64,000 nt of DNA from M3007 sp043764095 (GTDB lineage Bacteria; Bacteroidota; Bacteroidia; Chitinophagales; Saprospiraceae), in contig JAYUKX010000013.1 of the NCBI GenBank assembly GCA_043764095.1, forward strand, positions 1-64,000, in the 5' to 3' direction. Below the pieces are notes generated by a model. It was not told where the DNA came from and did not search any database. It was given only the letters and a program-made list of their open reading frames with translations. Made by a program: the position numbers and the translations under genes. Shown piece by piece: positions 24,982-33,233 of the stretch (positions within the stretch are counted from its first letter, which is position 1; every line of letters starts with the position of its first letter).

Positions 24982-25165
24982 CAAAAAATAAGCAATTACA
25001 ACGAACCCCAACAATTATTCTATTTGGAGGTGATAAAATTAATTTTATAAAAAAACTTTGATAAAATTTGGCAAATACAAAACTAAAAGCAATATATTTA
25101 CACTCGTAAACTATTTATGCCAAATGGATTGTACTATTTTTCAAAATCTATAAACCACTAACACT

Positions 25166-25600
25166 ATGCTCACTGTACGACAATTACTCGATGGCAAAGC
25201 CCACAATCAGGTATGGGCCATGCACCCCGACCAAACCGTTATCGAAGCACTTGAACTCATGGCCGAAAAGAATATTGGTGCCATTATGGTGATGAATGAC
25301 GGCGATCTAGTTGGTATTTTCTCTGAACGCGATTATGCTCGAAGGGGCATTCTGCAAGGCCGAAAAGCCAAAACTACTCCCTTGAGCGAAGTAATGACAG
25401 GAGGCGTATTTACCATCAAATCCATTCAAAATATACAAGATTGTATGGAAATTATGTCGGGTAAACATATCCGTCATTTACCAGTAAGCCAAGATGGTAA
25501 AATTATAGGCATTTTAAGTATCAGTGATATCGTAACAGCAATGCTTAAAGAGCAAGAAGGGCGTATTCAAAGTTTGGAGCAGTATATTACGGGGTATTAA
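25166..25600 (+). CDS. CBS-domain-pair protein
   Basis: A 144-residue cytoplasmic protein consisting of one Bateman module. The two CBS motifs are MLTVRQLLDGKAHNQVWAMHPDQTVIEALELMAEKNIGAIMVMNDGDLVGIFSERDYARRGI and LSEVMTGGVFTIKSIQNIQDCMEIMSGKHIRHLPVSQDGKIIGILSISDIVTAML. Such stand-alone pairs bind adenine nucleotides and sense energy state; the FSERDYARR stretch is the usual nucleotide-contact segment. It stands alone in front of the esterase gene, with 35 bases between. Confidence 0.9.
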   Translation: MLTVRQLLDGKAHNQVWAMHPDQTVIEALELMAEKNIGAIMVMNDGDLVGIFSERDYARRGILQGRKAKTTPLSEVMTGGVFTIKSIQNIQDCMEIMSGKHIRHLPVSQDGKIIGILSISDIVTAMLKEQEGRIQSLEQYITGY

Positions 25601-25622
25601 GGAACGAGTAAACAATATTTCT

Positions 25623-25630
25623 TACCTTTG
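25623..25630 (+). promoter_or_regulatory. -7 box TACCTTTG next to the esterase start codon
   Basis: A perfect TAnnTTTG box ends four bases before the ATG at 25635. If used, the transcript would have almost no leader. No TTG is at the right distance, so it may be chance. Confidence 0.35.
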
Positions 25631-25634
25631 CTGC

Positions 25635-26795
25635 ATGAAAAAATTACTCCTTTTTGTGCTCGTCTGCACATTAAACGCCCCGTTGGTTGCACAAACCACC
25701 ATCGTTGACTCCATTTTTAGTGGCGGCTTATGGCGCGATTACCGATTGTACAAACCTGCTTCGTACGATGGTACTAAACCTGTGCCATTAATACTCAACT
25801 TGCACGGTTATTCGTCCAATAATTTTGAACAAGAATTTTATGCTGATTTCAAAGGACTTGCTGATACTGCCAATTTTTTAGTACTATTGCCCAATGGAAC
25901 GTTCAACAACCAAGGCGAACGGTATTGGAATGTGTTCAATAACCCTTCTGCAGTGGACGATGTGGCTTTTATTGGTCAATTATTGGATAGTATTGAAGGC
26001 CATTACAATATTGATAAAAATCGGATTTATAGTACTGGAATGAGTAATGGCGGTTTCTTGAGTTATACCTTGGCCTGCGAAATGAATGACCGTATTGCAG
26101 CGATTGCTTCTGTAACGGGAAGCATGACACAAGCAAATTTGAACGCTTGTGTGCCCGGTCGCCCTGTCCCAGTGATGGAAATACACGGCACTGCCGACGA
26201 TGTGGTACCTTACACTGGCAATGTCCTTTTAGGTTTTGTTGCGATTCCAACCTTGGTGAACAAATGGGTAACCTTAAACGGATGTAATACAACACCTATA
26301 CAAGAAAGTATTCCAAATATTAATACCACCGATAATTGCACCGCCGAACGGTTCTTATATACGGGTGGTTTTAGAGGATCTACGGTAGAACACTATAAAA
26401 TAACTGGCGGCGGACACACTTGGCCCGGTACTGCTTTTACTTTTGTTGGTGTGACCAATAGCGATTTTAAGGCTAGTAATGAAATTTGGCGATTTTTTAA
26501 CCAATATCGCTTAAATACCCTTACCGATACGCGCCCAATTGCCAATGATCCAACACTATTGCGCATCATGCCCAATCCTGTGCATGATTATTTTACGTTG
26601 CAAATCAATAATACAACAAGTCTGCGCCAAATTAGAACCTATAATATAATGGGACAATTGATCGCTGATACAAAAATATCCGAGGGTACCACAACCCAAA
26701 CCGTATCTACTGCCGGATGGACAAAAGGTCTGTATATTGTGCGGGTAACGGCTCAAAATGGCACAGAGGCCACACAGACTATTGTAGTGGAATAA
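25635..26795 (+). CDS. Secreted alpha/beta-hydrolase esterase (PHB depolymerase/LpqC-like) with T9SS sorting domain
   Basis: A 386-residue secreted enzyme: signal peptide (MKKLLLFVLVCTLNAPLVAQ), an alpha/beta hydrolase of the polyhydroxybutyrate depolymerase/feruloyl esterase type (LILNLHGYSSNNFEQEF oxyanion region; nucleophile in YSTGMSNGGFLSYTLACE, about residue 136; aspartate in HGTADDVVPY; histidine in GGGHTWPG), and a type A C-terminal sorting domain (RIMPNPVHDYFTLQINN ... GLYIVRVTAQNGTEATQTIVVE). It should leave the cell through the type IX secretion system. Substrate is an ester of plant or storage polymer type, not determinable here. The palindromic mobile element begins 25 bases after the stop. 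Confidence 0.9.
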   Translation: MKKLLLFVLVCTLNAPLVAQTTIVDSIFSGGLWRDYRLYKPASYDGTKPVPLILNLHGYSSNNFEQEFYADFKGLADTANFLVLLPNGTFNNQGERYWNVFNNPSAVDDVAFIGQLLDSIEGHYNIDKNRIYSTGMSNGGFLSYTLACEMNDRIAAIASVTGSMTQANLNACVPGRPVPVMEIHGTADDVVPYTGNVLLGFVAIPTLVNKWVTLNGCNTTPIQESIPNINTTDNCTAERFLYTGGFRGSTVEHYKITGGGHTWPGTAFTFVGVTNSDFKASNEIWRFFNQYRLNTLTDTRPIANDPTLLRIMPNPVHDYFTLQINNTTSLRQIRTYNIMGQLIADTKISEGTTTQTVSTAGWTKGLYIVRVTAQNGTEATQTIVVE

Positions 26796-26820
26796 TACGT
26801 TTATTAGGTAGAGTACTTAA

Positions 26821-27230
26821 CAGGGTTTTCGTATATAGATTTAGGTGCAGCGCACCGTAATATTTGTAGCAAAAATTGGCGAAATCAAGTTTAGGAGGTG
26901 CAGCGCACCGTAATATTTGTAGCAAAAATTGGCGAAATCGAGTTTGGAGGTGCAGCGCACCGCAATATTTGTAGCAAAAATTGGCGAAATCGAGTTTGGA
27001 GGTGCAGCGCACCGTGACATTAAATTTAATATTGCGGTGCGCTGCACCTTCAAAACGCGGAAAACATATCATTGCTACAAATATTGCGGTGCGCTGCACC
27101 TCCAAAACGCGGAAAACATATCATTGCTACAAATATTGCGGTGCGCTGCACCTCCAAAACGCGGAAAAATCATCATTGCTACTACAAATGTTACGGTGCG
27201 CTGCACCTAAATTTATATGAGAAAACCCTG
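26821..27230. mobile_element. Composite palindromic element with terminal repeats and direct flanks (4+4 units)
   Basis: Ends CAGGGTTTTC (26821) and GAAAACCCTG (27221-27230) are a perfect 10-base inverted repeat, flanked by AGTACTTAA (26812-26820) and AGTACTTTAA (27231-27240), probably the target duplication with one indel. Inside, four left-hand units start at 26843, 26896, 26948 and 27000, and four mirror units end at 27049, 27101, 27153 and 27208, with a 52-55 base period. Each unit starts with AGGTGCAGCGCACCG, followed by (T/C)AATATTTGTAGC and a spacer of about 24 bases that differs between the arms. The arms meet at CATTAAATTTAATATT. Open frames through it are by-products of the repeat. 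Confidence 0.85.
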
Positions 27231-27272
27231 AGTACTTTAAACATGAAGTACTTAGATTCAATTTATTTGCCT

Positions 27273-27280
27273 TACTTTTG
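27273..27280 (+). promoter_or_regulatory. -7 box TACTTTTG for the small lipoprotein
   Basis: A perfect TAnnTTTG box 23 bases before the ATG at 27304 and 32 bases after the flank of the mobile element. No TTG at 17-23 bases. Confidence 0.5.
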
Positions 27281-27303
27281 CCACTTCATAAAACAAAATA
27301 GTT

Positions 27304-27414
27304 ATGAAAAAAATTAATTGGGTTCGCGTTGCTCTTTTCCTGCTCATGGTAGGCATGATCGTATTAGAAGGCTGTCGCTTATTTAAGCCAAAATGTGATT
27401 GCCCGAAATGGTAA
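27304..27414 (+). CDS. 36-residue putative lipoprotein
   Basis: A very short gene. MKKINWVRVALFLLMVGMIV is a lysine-led hydrophobic signal, LEGC at residues 22-25 is a lipobox, and the mature peptide would be only CRLFKPKCDCPKW: a lipid-modified tail with three cysteines. A -7 box is placed correctly upstream. Tiny lipoproteins ending in cysteine-proline-lysine motifs like this exist in Bacteroidota, but their role is unknown to me. It precedes thrA by 69 bases and could be transcribed with it. Confidence 0.6.
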   Translation: MKKINWVRVALFLLMVGMIVLEGCRLFKPKCDCPKW

Positions 27415-27483
27415 TTACGTTATCAATGTGTCCATTGGCGCAACGCAGTGACCAAGGGCAATTGAAAAAGTAATCAATAAAAA

Positions 27484-29982
27484 ATGAAAGTATTAAAATT
27501 TGGAGGCACCTCGGTTGGGTCGCCTGATACTATTAGACAGCTTATACAAATACTAAAGGATAGTCACCGCCGTGGTGAAAGATTCAGTGTTGTTTTTTCT
27601 GCATTCTCAAAAGTAACCGATGCCTTACTCGAATTGGCTCGACTGGCATCTGTGGGAGACGCACAGTTTCAAGAGCAGTTTGAGCGGATCAAAACACGCC
27701 ATTTTGCCGCAGCAGAAGCATTGCTGCAACCCGAATATATTGATCCGATTAGGACAAAATTGGATGAGCATTTTGAGGCATTACACGATGTAGTACAAGG
27801 TATTTATTTGCTGCGCGAAGCATCACCGCGTTCCTTGGATTTTGTGGTGAGTTTTGGCGAGCGCAATTCATCGCTGATTATTGCGCAAGCAATGGTACAG
27901 GCGGGTATCCCTACCCAATACCTCGATGCACGTACTGTTGTGCGTACCGATCACCAGTTTGGAAGTGCCAAAGTAGATTTTGACACCACCAACCAACTCA
28001 TTCGCGAACATTTCGCCACACACCCGCAAGTGCAGTCCATTACAGGATTTATCGGTAGTACGAACGATGGACTTACGACTACCTTAGGCCGTGGCGGCTC
28101 TGATTATACTGCTGCAATTTTTGGGGCAGCACTCGATGCACAGGTTATTGAAATATGGACCGATGTGGACGGCGTATTAACGGCCGATCCTCGCCGCGTA
28201 AAAAAAGCCTTCACGCTGCCCTACATGACCTACCGCGAGGCCATGGAAATGAGCCATTTTGGGGCAAAAGTGATTTATCCGCCTACCATATTACCTGCTT
28301 TGGCCAAGCATATTCCGCTGGTTATCCGCAATACATTTAACCCCGATTTTGTGGGGACGTGGATTGGGCTTACCCCGCCTCCAAGCATGACCAGTGAGCA
28401 GGTAAAAACTTTGGCCAATAGCCCCATCAAAGGTATTTCTTCGATCAATCAAATCTGCATGCTTACCCTCCAAGGTTCGGGCTTGTTTGGAGTGCCTGGC
28501 GTGGCTGCTCGTTTGTTCGGAGCCTTGGCGCGTGCTGGTGTTAATGTTGTCATCATTACACAAGGCAGTAGCGAAGCCAGTATCACCTTTGCGGTGTCGC
28601 CTGCACAGGCAGAGACCTCGAAGCAAGTAGTTGAAAAAGAGTTTGAATACGAATTAAGGTTAGGGCAAATTGAACTGCCCCGTATTGAGCGCGATTTGAG
28701 TGTAGTGGCTATCGTAGGCGAAAACATGCGCTACCAACCCGGTATTGCAGGGCGTGTTTTTAGCGCATTGGGCAAAAATGGTGTCAATATTGTAGCCATA
28801 GCACAAGGCAGTAGCGAATTAAATATTTCGGTAGTTGTGCCGGCACACGACGAAACCAAATCATTGAATGCGATTCACGAGGCGTTTTTCCTTTCTGATG
28901 TAAGGACACTGCATTTATTTGTAGTGGGCACAGGTCTTATTGGCAAAACCCTATTAGCGCAAATGGCCGACAACGCCGAGCACTTACGCACGAAACGCCG
29001 TATGGAATTGCGTATTGTAGGCATGGCCAATAGCCGCAAAATGATTTTTGATGAAAGCGGACTAAAGGCAGAAACTTGGCAAAATTTGCTAGAAAACTCC
29101 GATAAAGTATTCTCTATGCCTCGGTTTATTGAGCAAATGGAAGAACTCAACTTGCCCAACACCATCTTTATCGACAATACGGCCTCCACAGCAGTAGCCG
29201 ATTTTTATGAGCAGATATTGGATGCTAGTATTTCCATTTCAACACCCAATAAACTGGCCGCTTCGTCCTCTTGGTTGCAATACATGCGCTTAAAAACCAT
29301 CGCTGCAAAACGAGGAGTACAGTGGCGTTACGAAACCAATGTAGGCGCGGGCTTGCCCATCATCACTACGCTGAACGACCTGATTACAGCAGGCGACCAA
29401 GTACTCAAAATAGAAGGTATTTTGAGCGGTACGCTTTCGTATATTTTTAACCATTTCTGCGCGCCCGATAACAAAGCGGCGTTCTCGGATATTGTAAAAA
29501 AAGCAAAAGAACTGGGCCTCACCGAACCTGATCCACGCGACGATCTTAGTGGCGCAGATGTACGCAGGAAACTACTTATTTTGTCGAGAGAAGCAGGATT
29601 GCCCTTGGAAATGAACGATATACAAGTCGAGAATATCCTCCCCAAGCCCTGCTCCGATGCACCCGATGTACCTGCATTTTTTGCGGCACTCGAAGCACAT
29701 GACAGCCATTTTGAGGGTTTGAAGCAAAAAGCCGCAGACAACGGTGCTGTTCTACGCTTTGTCGCCAAAATGGAAGACGGCAAAGCCTCTATCGAACTCA
29801 AAGAATACGACCAATCCCATCCATTTTACGGCCTATCGGGCAGCGATAATATGGTGGTATTTACGACCGATCGGTACCGCGAACGCCCCTTGGTGGTACG
29901 TGGCCCCGGCGCAGGTGCCGCTGTGACGGCGGCTGGTATTTTTGCAGAAGTAGTAGCGATTGGAAGTGGTTTGAGTGCTTAG
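27484..29982 (+). CDS. thrA: Bifunctional aspartate kinase / homoserine dehydrogenase
   Basis: Catalyses the first and third steps from aspartate to threonine, methionine and (via the kinase) lysine. The 832-residue protein has an N-terminal aspartokinase domain (MKVLKFGGTSVGSPDTIRQL; TTLGRGGSDYTAAIFGAALDAQVIEIWTDVDG), two ACT regulatory modules (about 310-465, with GVPGVAARLFGALARAGVNVVIITQGSSE and GIAGRVFSALGKNGVNIVAIAQGSSE), and homoserine dehydrogenase (NAD(P)-binding VVGTGLIGKTLLAQM; ETNVGAGLPIITTLNDLITAGD; LTEPDPRDDLSGADVRRKLLIL). The ACT modules predict feedback control by threonine. Length and domain order are normal. thrB and thrC do not follow. Confidence 0.96.
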   Translation: MKVLKFGGTSVGSPDTIRQLIQILKDSHRRGERFSVVFSAFSKVTDALLELARLASVGDAQFQEQFERIKTRHFAAAEALLQPEYIDPIRTKLDEHFEALHDVVQGIYLLREASPRSLDFVVSFGERNSSLIIAQAMVQAGIPTQYLDARTVVRTDHQFGSAKVDFDTTNQLIREHFATHPQVQSITGFIGSTNDGLTTTLGRGGSDYTAAIFGAALDAQVIEIWTDVDGVLTADPRRVKKAFTLPYMTYREAMEMSHFGAKVIYPPTILPALAKHIPLVIRNTFNPDFVGTWIGLTPPPSMTSEQVKTLANSPIKGISSINQICMLTLQGSGLFGVPGVAARLFGALARAGVNVVIITQGSSEASITFAVSPAQAETSKQVVEKEFEYELRLGQIELPRIERDLSVVAIVGENMRYQPGIAGRVFSALGKNGVNIVAIAQGSSELNISVVVPAHDETKSLNAIHEAFFLSDVRTLHLFVVGTGLIGKTLLAQMADNAEHLRTKRRMELRIVGMANSRKMIFDESGLKAETWQNLLENSDKVFSMPRFIEQMEELNLPNTIFIDNTASTAVADFYEQILDASISISTPNKLAASSSWLQYMRLKTIAAKRGVQWRYETNVGAGLPIITTLNDLITAGDQVLKIEGILSGTLSYIFNHFCAPDNKAAFSDIVKKAKELGLTEPDPRDDLSGADVRRKLLILSREAGLPLEMNDIQVENILPKPCSDAPDVPAFFAALEAHDSHFEGLKQKAADNGAVLRFVAKMEDGKASIELKEYDQSHPFYGLSGSDNMVVFTTDRYRERPLVVRGPGAGAAVTAAGIFAEVVAIGSGLSA

Positions 29983-30014
29983 AAACGTAAAAAGCCAATA
30001 TAAAAAAATTATAT

Positions 30015-30042
30015 ACCTCATTAGAGGTCAAACATTTATAAA
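30015..30042. repeat. Short palindromic repeat ACCTCATTAGAGGT...
   Basis: ACCTCATTAGAGGTCAAACA and the next bases TTTATAA are the reverse complement of the family seen at 58259-58328 and 58416-58444 (TTACAAATGTTAGACCTCTA...GAGGT). It ends just before the start of the 30048 gene. Confidence 0.6.
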
Positions 30043-30047
30043 AAAAC

Positions 30048-30524
30048 ATGCTAGATTTTGTTGACTTTGTAGCAAAGTTTCCACCCGTAAAAATGCCCGT
30101 AACCTTGGGCGAAGATACCCACCATACTTTTAGTACAGAAAACGGCCCCTTGTCCGATGCCCTCATCGCACAGTTTATTGGCCCACTGGAAAAAGAACCC
30201 ATCGATGAATACACCGAATACGTCCCTTGTTTTGCGATAGATTGCGATGAAAAATACATTGCTTTGGTTTGGTGGAAAGCAGAACTGCTGTTGTACCAAT
30301 ACGTGCTGGCGATATTCAACGAAAAAGGAGTATTTATCGACCAAAAAATGATCGCATTTACGTTGGTAGATGGTCATTCCGTAAAGCGAGCAGTATGTAC
30401 CATCGACGAAGAATTGTCCATCCATATTGCCGAAGGTACATCCATAGATGACGTGTTTGAACCCGGCTCTAGCCTGACTCGATTAATGGAAATATTGCCC
30501 AATGGCGTTATTGTTGTAGGGTAA
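30048..30524 (+). CDS. Unknown cytoplasmic protein
   Basis: A 158-residue acidic protein with no signal peptide, membrane helix or known motif. It begins MLDFVDFVAKFPPVKMPVTLGEDTHHTFSTENGPLSDALIAQFI and has a strongly hydrophobic middle strand pattern (YVPCFAIDCDEKYIALVWWKAELLLYQYVLAIFN), suggesting a small alpha/beta fold. The proline/threonine-rich opening resembles immunity-like or SMI1-like small proteins only loosely. It follows thrA by 65 bases, separated by a short palindromic repeat. Confidence 0.65.
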   Translation: MLDFVDFVAKFPPVKMPVTLGEDTHHTFSTENGPLSDALIAQFIGPLEKEPIDEYTEYVPCFAIDCDEKYIALVWWKAELLLYQYVLAIFNEKGVFIDQKMIAFTLVDGHSVKRAVCTIDEELSIHIAEGTSIDDVFEPGSSLTRLMEILPNGVIVVG

Positions 30525-30696
30525 TGGCATACCTCTCATCTCCAGTAATAATCAAAAAAAGTGGTTTTTGTTACCCAAATATTATTAGGTGAAATAAATA
30601 GTTATAGAAAAGTTAAGAAATTAAAATTGGCATTATTGACAAATTGCAAAATTATTCGTCAAATACGTCCTTTTTTTAAAATTTTTCATTTTTTTG

Positions 30697-30728
30697 TTTG
30701 GATAATCAAAAAGCCTGTGTTACCTTTG
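30697..30728 (+). promoter_or_regulatory. Canonical promoter TTTG-N20-TACCTTTG of the NlpC/P60 gene
   Basis: TTTG at 30697-30700 and TACCTTTG at 30721-30728 are exactly 20 bases apart. A leader of about 160 bases follows, with a 22-codon open frame (30772-30840). The rest of 30525-30893 is AT-rich with nothing else recognised. Confidence 0.8.
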
Positions 30729-30893
30729 CCTCGGCTTCAGTCCAGTTATGCTGGCATTTTAATCCTCTCCATGAACGGTTTTTTTATTATTATCCATGAA
30801 CACTTTACCATCGAGGCCATCTATTTAACCGTTACGTAATCACGAGCAACGCACAAGAGCGCTGCTGATTTTTTTTCACCAAACTAAATACTT

Positions 30894-31544
30894 ATGTCGA
30901 ACGCTGACTCGTGCAACACGGGCCTTTTCACATGGCTTTTTCCAACCAAATCTTTAACAGTTCTTTCTTTATTAGCTTGCATGTCATTTTCCCCCTCGCC
31001 ACTTACCAACGTAGGCACAGGGAAATCCGAAATGTACAGCTACGAAAACCGCACCTCCAATCTTGAGGTAGTACAATTGCGGGAATGGATTACCGGTTAC
31101 GCTCAAAATTTTACCGGAATCGCTTATCACTATGCTGGCCGCAGCCCACGAACAGGCTTCGATTGTTCTGGTTTTACCAGCTATATTATGCAAGAATTTG
31201 ATGTAAAAGTTTCTTGCGCATCCGCCACTCAATCCAAACAAGGTGCCAAAATTTCACTAGATGAAGTATTGCCTGGCGACCTAGTTTTCTTCGGCAGCCC
31301 TAAAAGCGGCCATATCCAACACGTTGCAATGGTAGTAGAATGTGGTTCCGATGGAATCATTTGTGTGCACAGCACATCAAGCCGCGGCGTGGTAGTCGAG
31401 AACATCAGCACTTCTAAATACTGGAAGCCAAAAATATTATTTGCCCGCGATGTCATCACCGGTCAAAAAATGCAAAATACTGCAACCTTAGGTGCTACTA
31501 TACCCGAGGTGAGCAAAGATGACGCTTCGGCAACTGCTAAATAG
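30894..31544 (+). CDS. NlpC/P60 family cell-wall peptidase
   Basis: A 216-residue exported cysteine peptidase that cuts peptidoglycan stem peptides. An N-terminal hydrophobic segment ends in a lipobox-like LLAC (LTVLSLLACMSFS), so it may be a lipoprotein. The NlpC/P60 domain (about 60-190) has catalytic Cys in TGFDCSGFTSYI (about residue 90), His in GHIQHVAMVVE (about 143) and a polar third residue in CVHSTSSRGVVVENI. The spacer pattern SKQGAKISLDEVLPGDLVFFG is typical. The C-terminus is a short charged tail. It has its own canonical promoter and a strong terminator. Confidence 0.92.
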   Translation: MSNADSCNTGLFTWLFPTKSLTVLSLLACMSFSPSPLTNVGTGKSEMYSYENRTSNLEVVQLREWITGYAQNFTGIAYHYAGRSPRTGFDCSGFTSYIMQEFDVKVSCASATQSKQGAKISLDEVLPGDLVFFGSPKSGHIQHVAMVVECGSDGIICVHSTSSRGVVVENISTSKYWKPKILFARDVITGQKMQNTATLGATIPEVSKDDASATAK

Positions 31545-31590
31545 TAATCTTTTACGGCAGACCGACAAAACAAAACGAAATATGTGAAGT

Positions 31591-31623
31591 AAGGGCTATG
31601 GCTGAAAAGTCATAGCCCTTTTT
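31591..31623 (+). terminator. Intrinsic terminator after the NlpC/P60 gene
   Basis: AAGGGCTATG and CATAGCCCTT form a perfect 10-base stem with a 10-base loop, followed by TTT. The convergent ATPase gene ends 11 bases further on. Confidence 0.85.
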
Positions 31624-31633
31624 CTATAGATTT

Positions 31634-33067
31634 TCAAGCATCTTCAAACAAATCCTCTAGCACCACCTCACTTTGCACCAATTCGTTGGAGTACTCGTTT
31701 TGTGTTACACCAAAAGGAGTAATCATGGTTAGGAAAATATTTTTCCGTTTGTTTGCATCAATCATAGAAAAAATACTGATTTGATTCCTTAGATTTTTCG
31801 CATAATCCTTATCTATCGTAAAATCGGCTTTGGAAAATTTTATCTCGCAGGCATTCACTACCCTATCTGCCCGGTCAATGAGCAAATCAATTTGTGCTCC
31901 CCCTTCCTCTGCGGTGTATTTCCAAGGCGAAAAAGTGCATTGAATGGCCTCTAATTTTAAAGCCTTTCTGATTTGAGGCAGGTGCGCAAAACAAAGTCGT
32001 TCAAAAGCAAGACCAGACCAACTTACCCATGATTGCGATTGAACAATATTGACCCATTTGCTGCCCGTTTTCGGAGGGCTGTTTTTCATGAATTTTAAAT
32101 GAAAAATCGTGAAATTATCCACCAATTTATACAGTGCTTTTGTCTTGTTGCTTTGAAATGGCACAACTAACTCGATAAAACCAGACTCTTCCAGCTCGTT
32201 CAGTACATTGGTGAGTGTACCACCGCTGCTTAATTTCGTTTTTTCGCTGATCTCTATCCTGTTAAGCCCCTGCTTTTTACTTTCTAAGGCTTCAATAATC
32301 TGATAATGCCGTTCGCTATCGTCGAACAAAGAACTGAACAACACCTTATATTCATCGGCCAAAATCCCGTCTTTGGTGAAACAAGTCCTGTCCACAAATT
32401 GCACCACACTTTCCCCCTTTCGGATAGCATCCAAATAATATGGTATTCCGCCTGTGGTTAGATAAAGTTGGGCTATATCGTACTTACTCCATTTAATGCC
32501 TTTTTCTTTGAGAAACAAGTCCACTTCATGCAAATTAAACTGTGAAAGTCTTATTTTTTCGGAAACCCTATTGTGCAGCCCGCCTTTGTTTTTCAACACT
32601 TTTTTAATCATCCATGAAGCCGCAGAGCCACATATCACACACAAGATATCGTTTCTTTTGGTGCAGTAGGCATTCCAAAAATTTTCAAAAGCCATCAAAA
32701 ATTTTGACTTGGGCGTATCAAACCAAGGTAGTTCGTCTAAAAAAATCACCTTCTTCCCCGAATCTTTCATGCCATCTATAAAGCGCTCCAACATATCAAA
32801 GGCTTGCCCCCAAGATTTTGGGGCATGTATGCTTGCTTCCTGACAACCATATTTTACTAAGGTAGCCGTAAAATGGGTCAATTGGTCACCCAATTCGCCA
32901 TTGTGCAGCCCAGCCACCTCAAATCTTATCTTTGATTGAAAATACTGACGCACTAAAAACGTCTTGCCCACTCGCCGCCTACCATATACTGCAATGAGTT
33001 TGGATTCACTGCTGTCCAAACAATGCAAAAAAGTGGCTTTTTCTTGCTTTCTTCCGATTAATTTCAT
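31634..33067 (-). CDS. AAA family ATPase with C-terminal DUF234 (PD-(D/E)XK-like)
   Basis: A 477-residue cytoplasmic protein of the 'archaeal ATPase' group. MKLIGRKQEKATFLHCLDSS leads into Walker A VYGRRRVGKTFLVRQYF (about 28-44), Walker B KKVIFLDELPWFD (about 102-115) and sensor ICGSAASWMIKKVL. A winged-helix segment (LNRIEISEKTKLSSGGTLTNVLNELEESGFIELVVPF) precedes the C-terminal DUF234 domain, whose EEGGAQIDLLIDRADRVVNACEIKFSK fits a nuclease-type D...ExK core. Such genes are scattered, often in variable regions, and their role is unclear. It is isolated: terminator on one side, tandem hairpins and a -7 box on the other. Confidence 0.88.
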   Translation of the reverse strand: MKLIGRKQEKATFLHCLDSSESKLIAVYGRRRVGKTFLVRQYFQSKIRFEVAGLHNGELGDQLTHFTATLVKYGCQEASIHAPKSWGQAFDMLERFIDGMKDSGKKVIFLDELPWFDTPKSKFLMAFENFWNAYCTKRNDILCVICGSAASWMIKKVLKNKGGLHNRVSEKIRLSQFNLHEVDLFLKEKGIKWSKYDIAQLYLTTGGIPYYLDAIRKGESVVQFVDRTCFTKDGILADEYKVLFSSLFDDSERHYQIIEALESKKQGLNRIEISEKTKLSSGGTLTNVLNELEESGFIELVVPFQSNKTKALYKLVDNFTIFHLKFMKNSPPKTGSKWVNIVQSQSWVSWSGLAFERLCFAHLPQIRKALKLEAIQCTFSPWKYTAEEGGAQIDLLIDRADRVVNACEIKFSKADFTIDKDYAKNLRNQISIFSMIDANKRKNIFLTMITPFGVTQNEYSNELVQSEVVLEDLFEDA

Positions 33068-33090
33068 GTTTTTTGCTACTTTAATCGGGA

Positions 33091-33098
33091 CAAATATA
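33091..33098 (-). promoter_or_regulatory. -7 box TATATTTG for the AAA/DUF234 gene
   Basis: The complement of CAAATATA is a perfect TAnnTTTG box 24 bases from the start at 33067. The upstream element region falls in the first hairpin of the tandem repeat. Confidence 0.5.
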
Positions 33099-33109
33099 GG
33101 GCTTTTTTG

Positions 33110-33233
33110 AAAAAACGGCTGGTTATAAAAAATTATACGCAGCCGTTTTTTGTGTTTTTTACTAAAAATGGCTGGTTATAAAAATCTATACGCAGCCGTT
33201 TTTGGTTTTTTTTGCTAAAAATGGCTGCGTATA
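33110..33233. repeat. Tandem hairpin repeat between the ATPase and propeller genes
   Basis: Two hairpins, each A-run + (A/G)CGGCTG or ATGGCTG + TTATA, short loop, TATACGCAGCCGT + T-run, at 33110-33151 and 33164-33203, and a fifth arm AAAAATGGCTGCGTATA at 33217-33233. The A-run/T-run borders make each a possible terminator in both directions, while the position just upstream of the ATPase promoter also allows an operator role. Confidence 0.7.

Noticed and set aside
26843..27208. CRISPR-like array: 28-base repeats with spacers of about 24 bases
   Set aside because: The spacers within an arm are nearly identical, the second half is inverted, the repeat is itself palindromic, and no cas genes are present.
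26779..27317. Several overlapping 70-108 codon frames with cysteine-rich repeats (CGALHL, VRCT)
   Set aside because: They are translations of the palindromic units on both strands; no start signals, no protein-like composition.
30772..30840. 22-codon frame in the leader of the NlpC/P60 gene as a regulatory peptide
   Set aside because: No codon bias, repeats or coupling with a terminator/antiterminator structure are visible.
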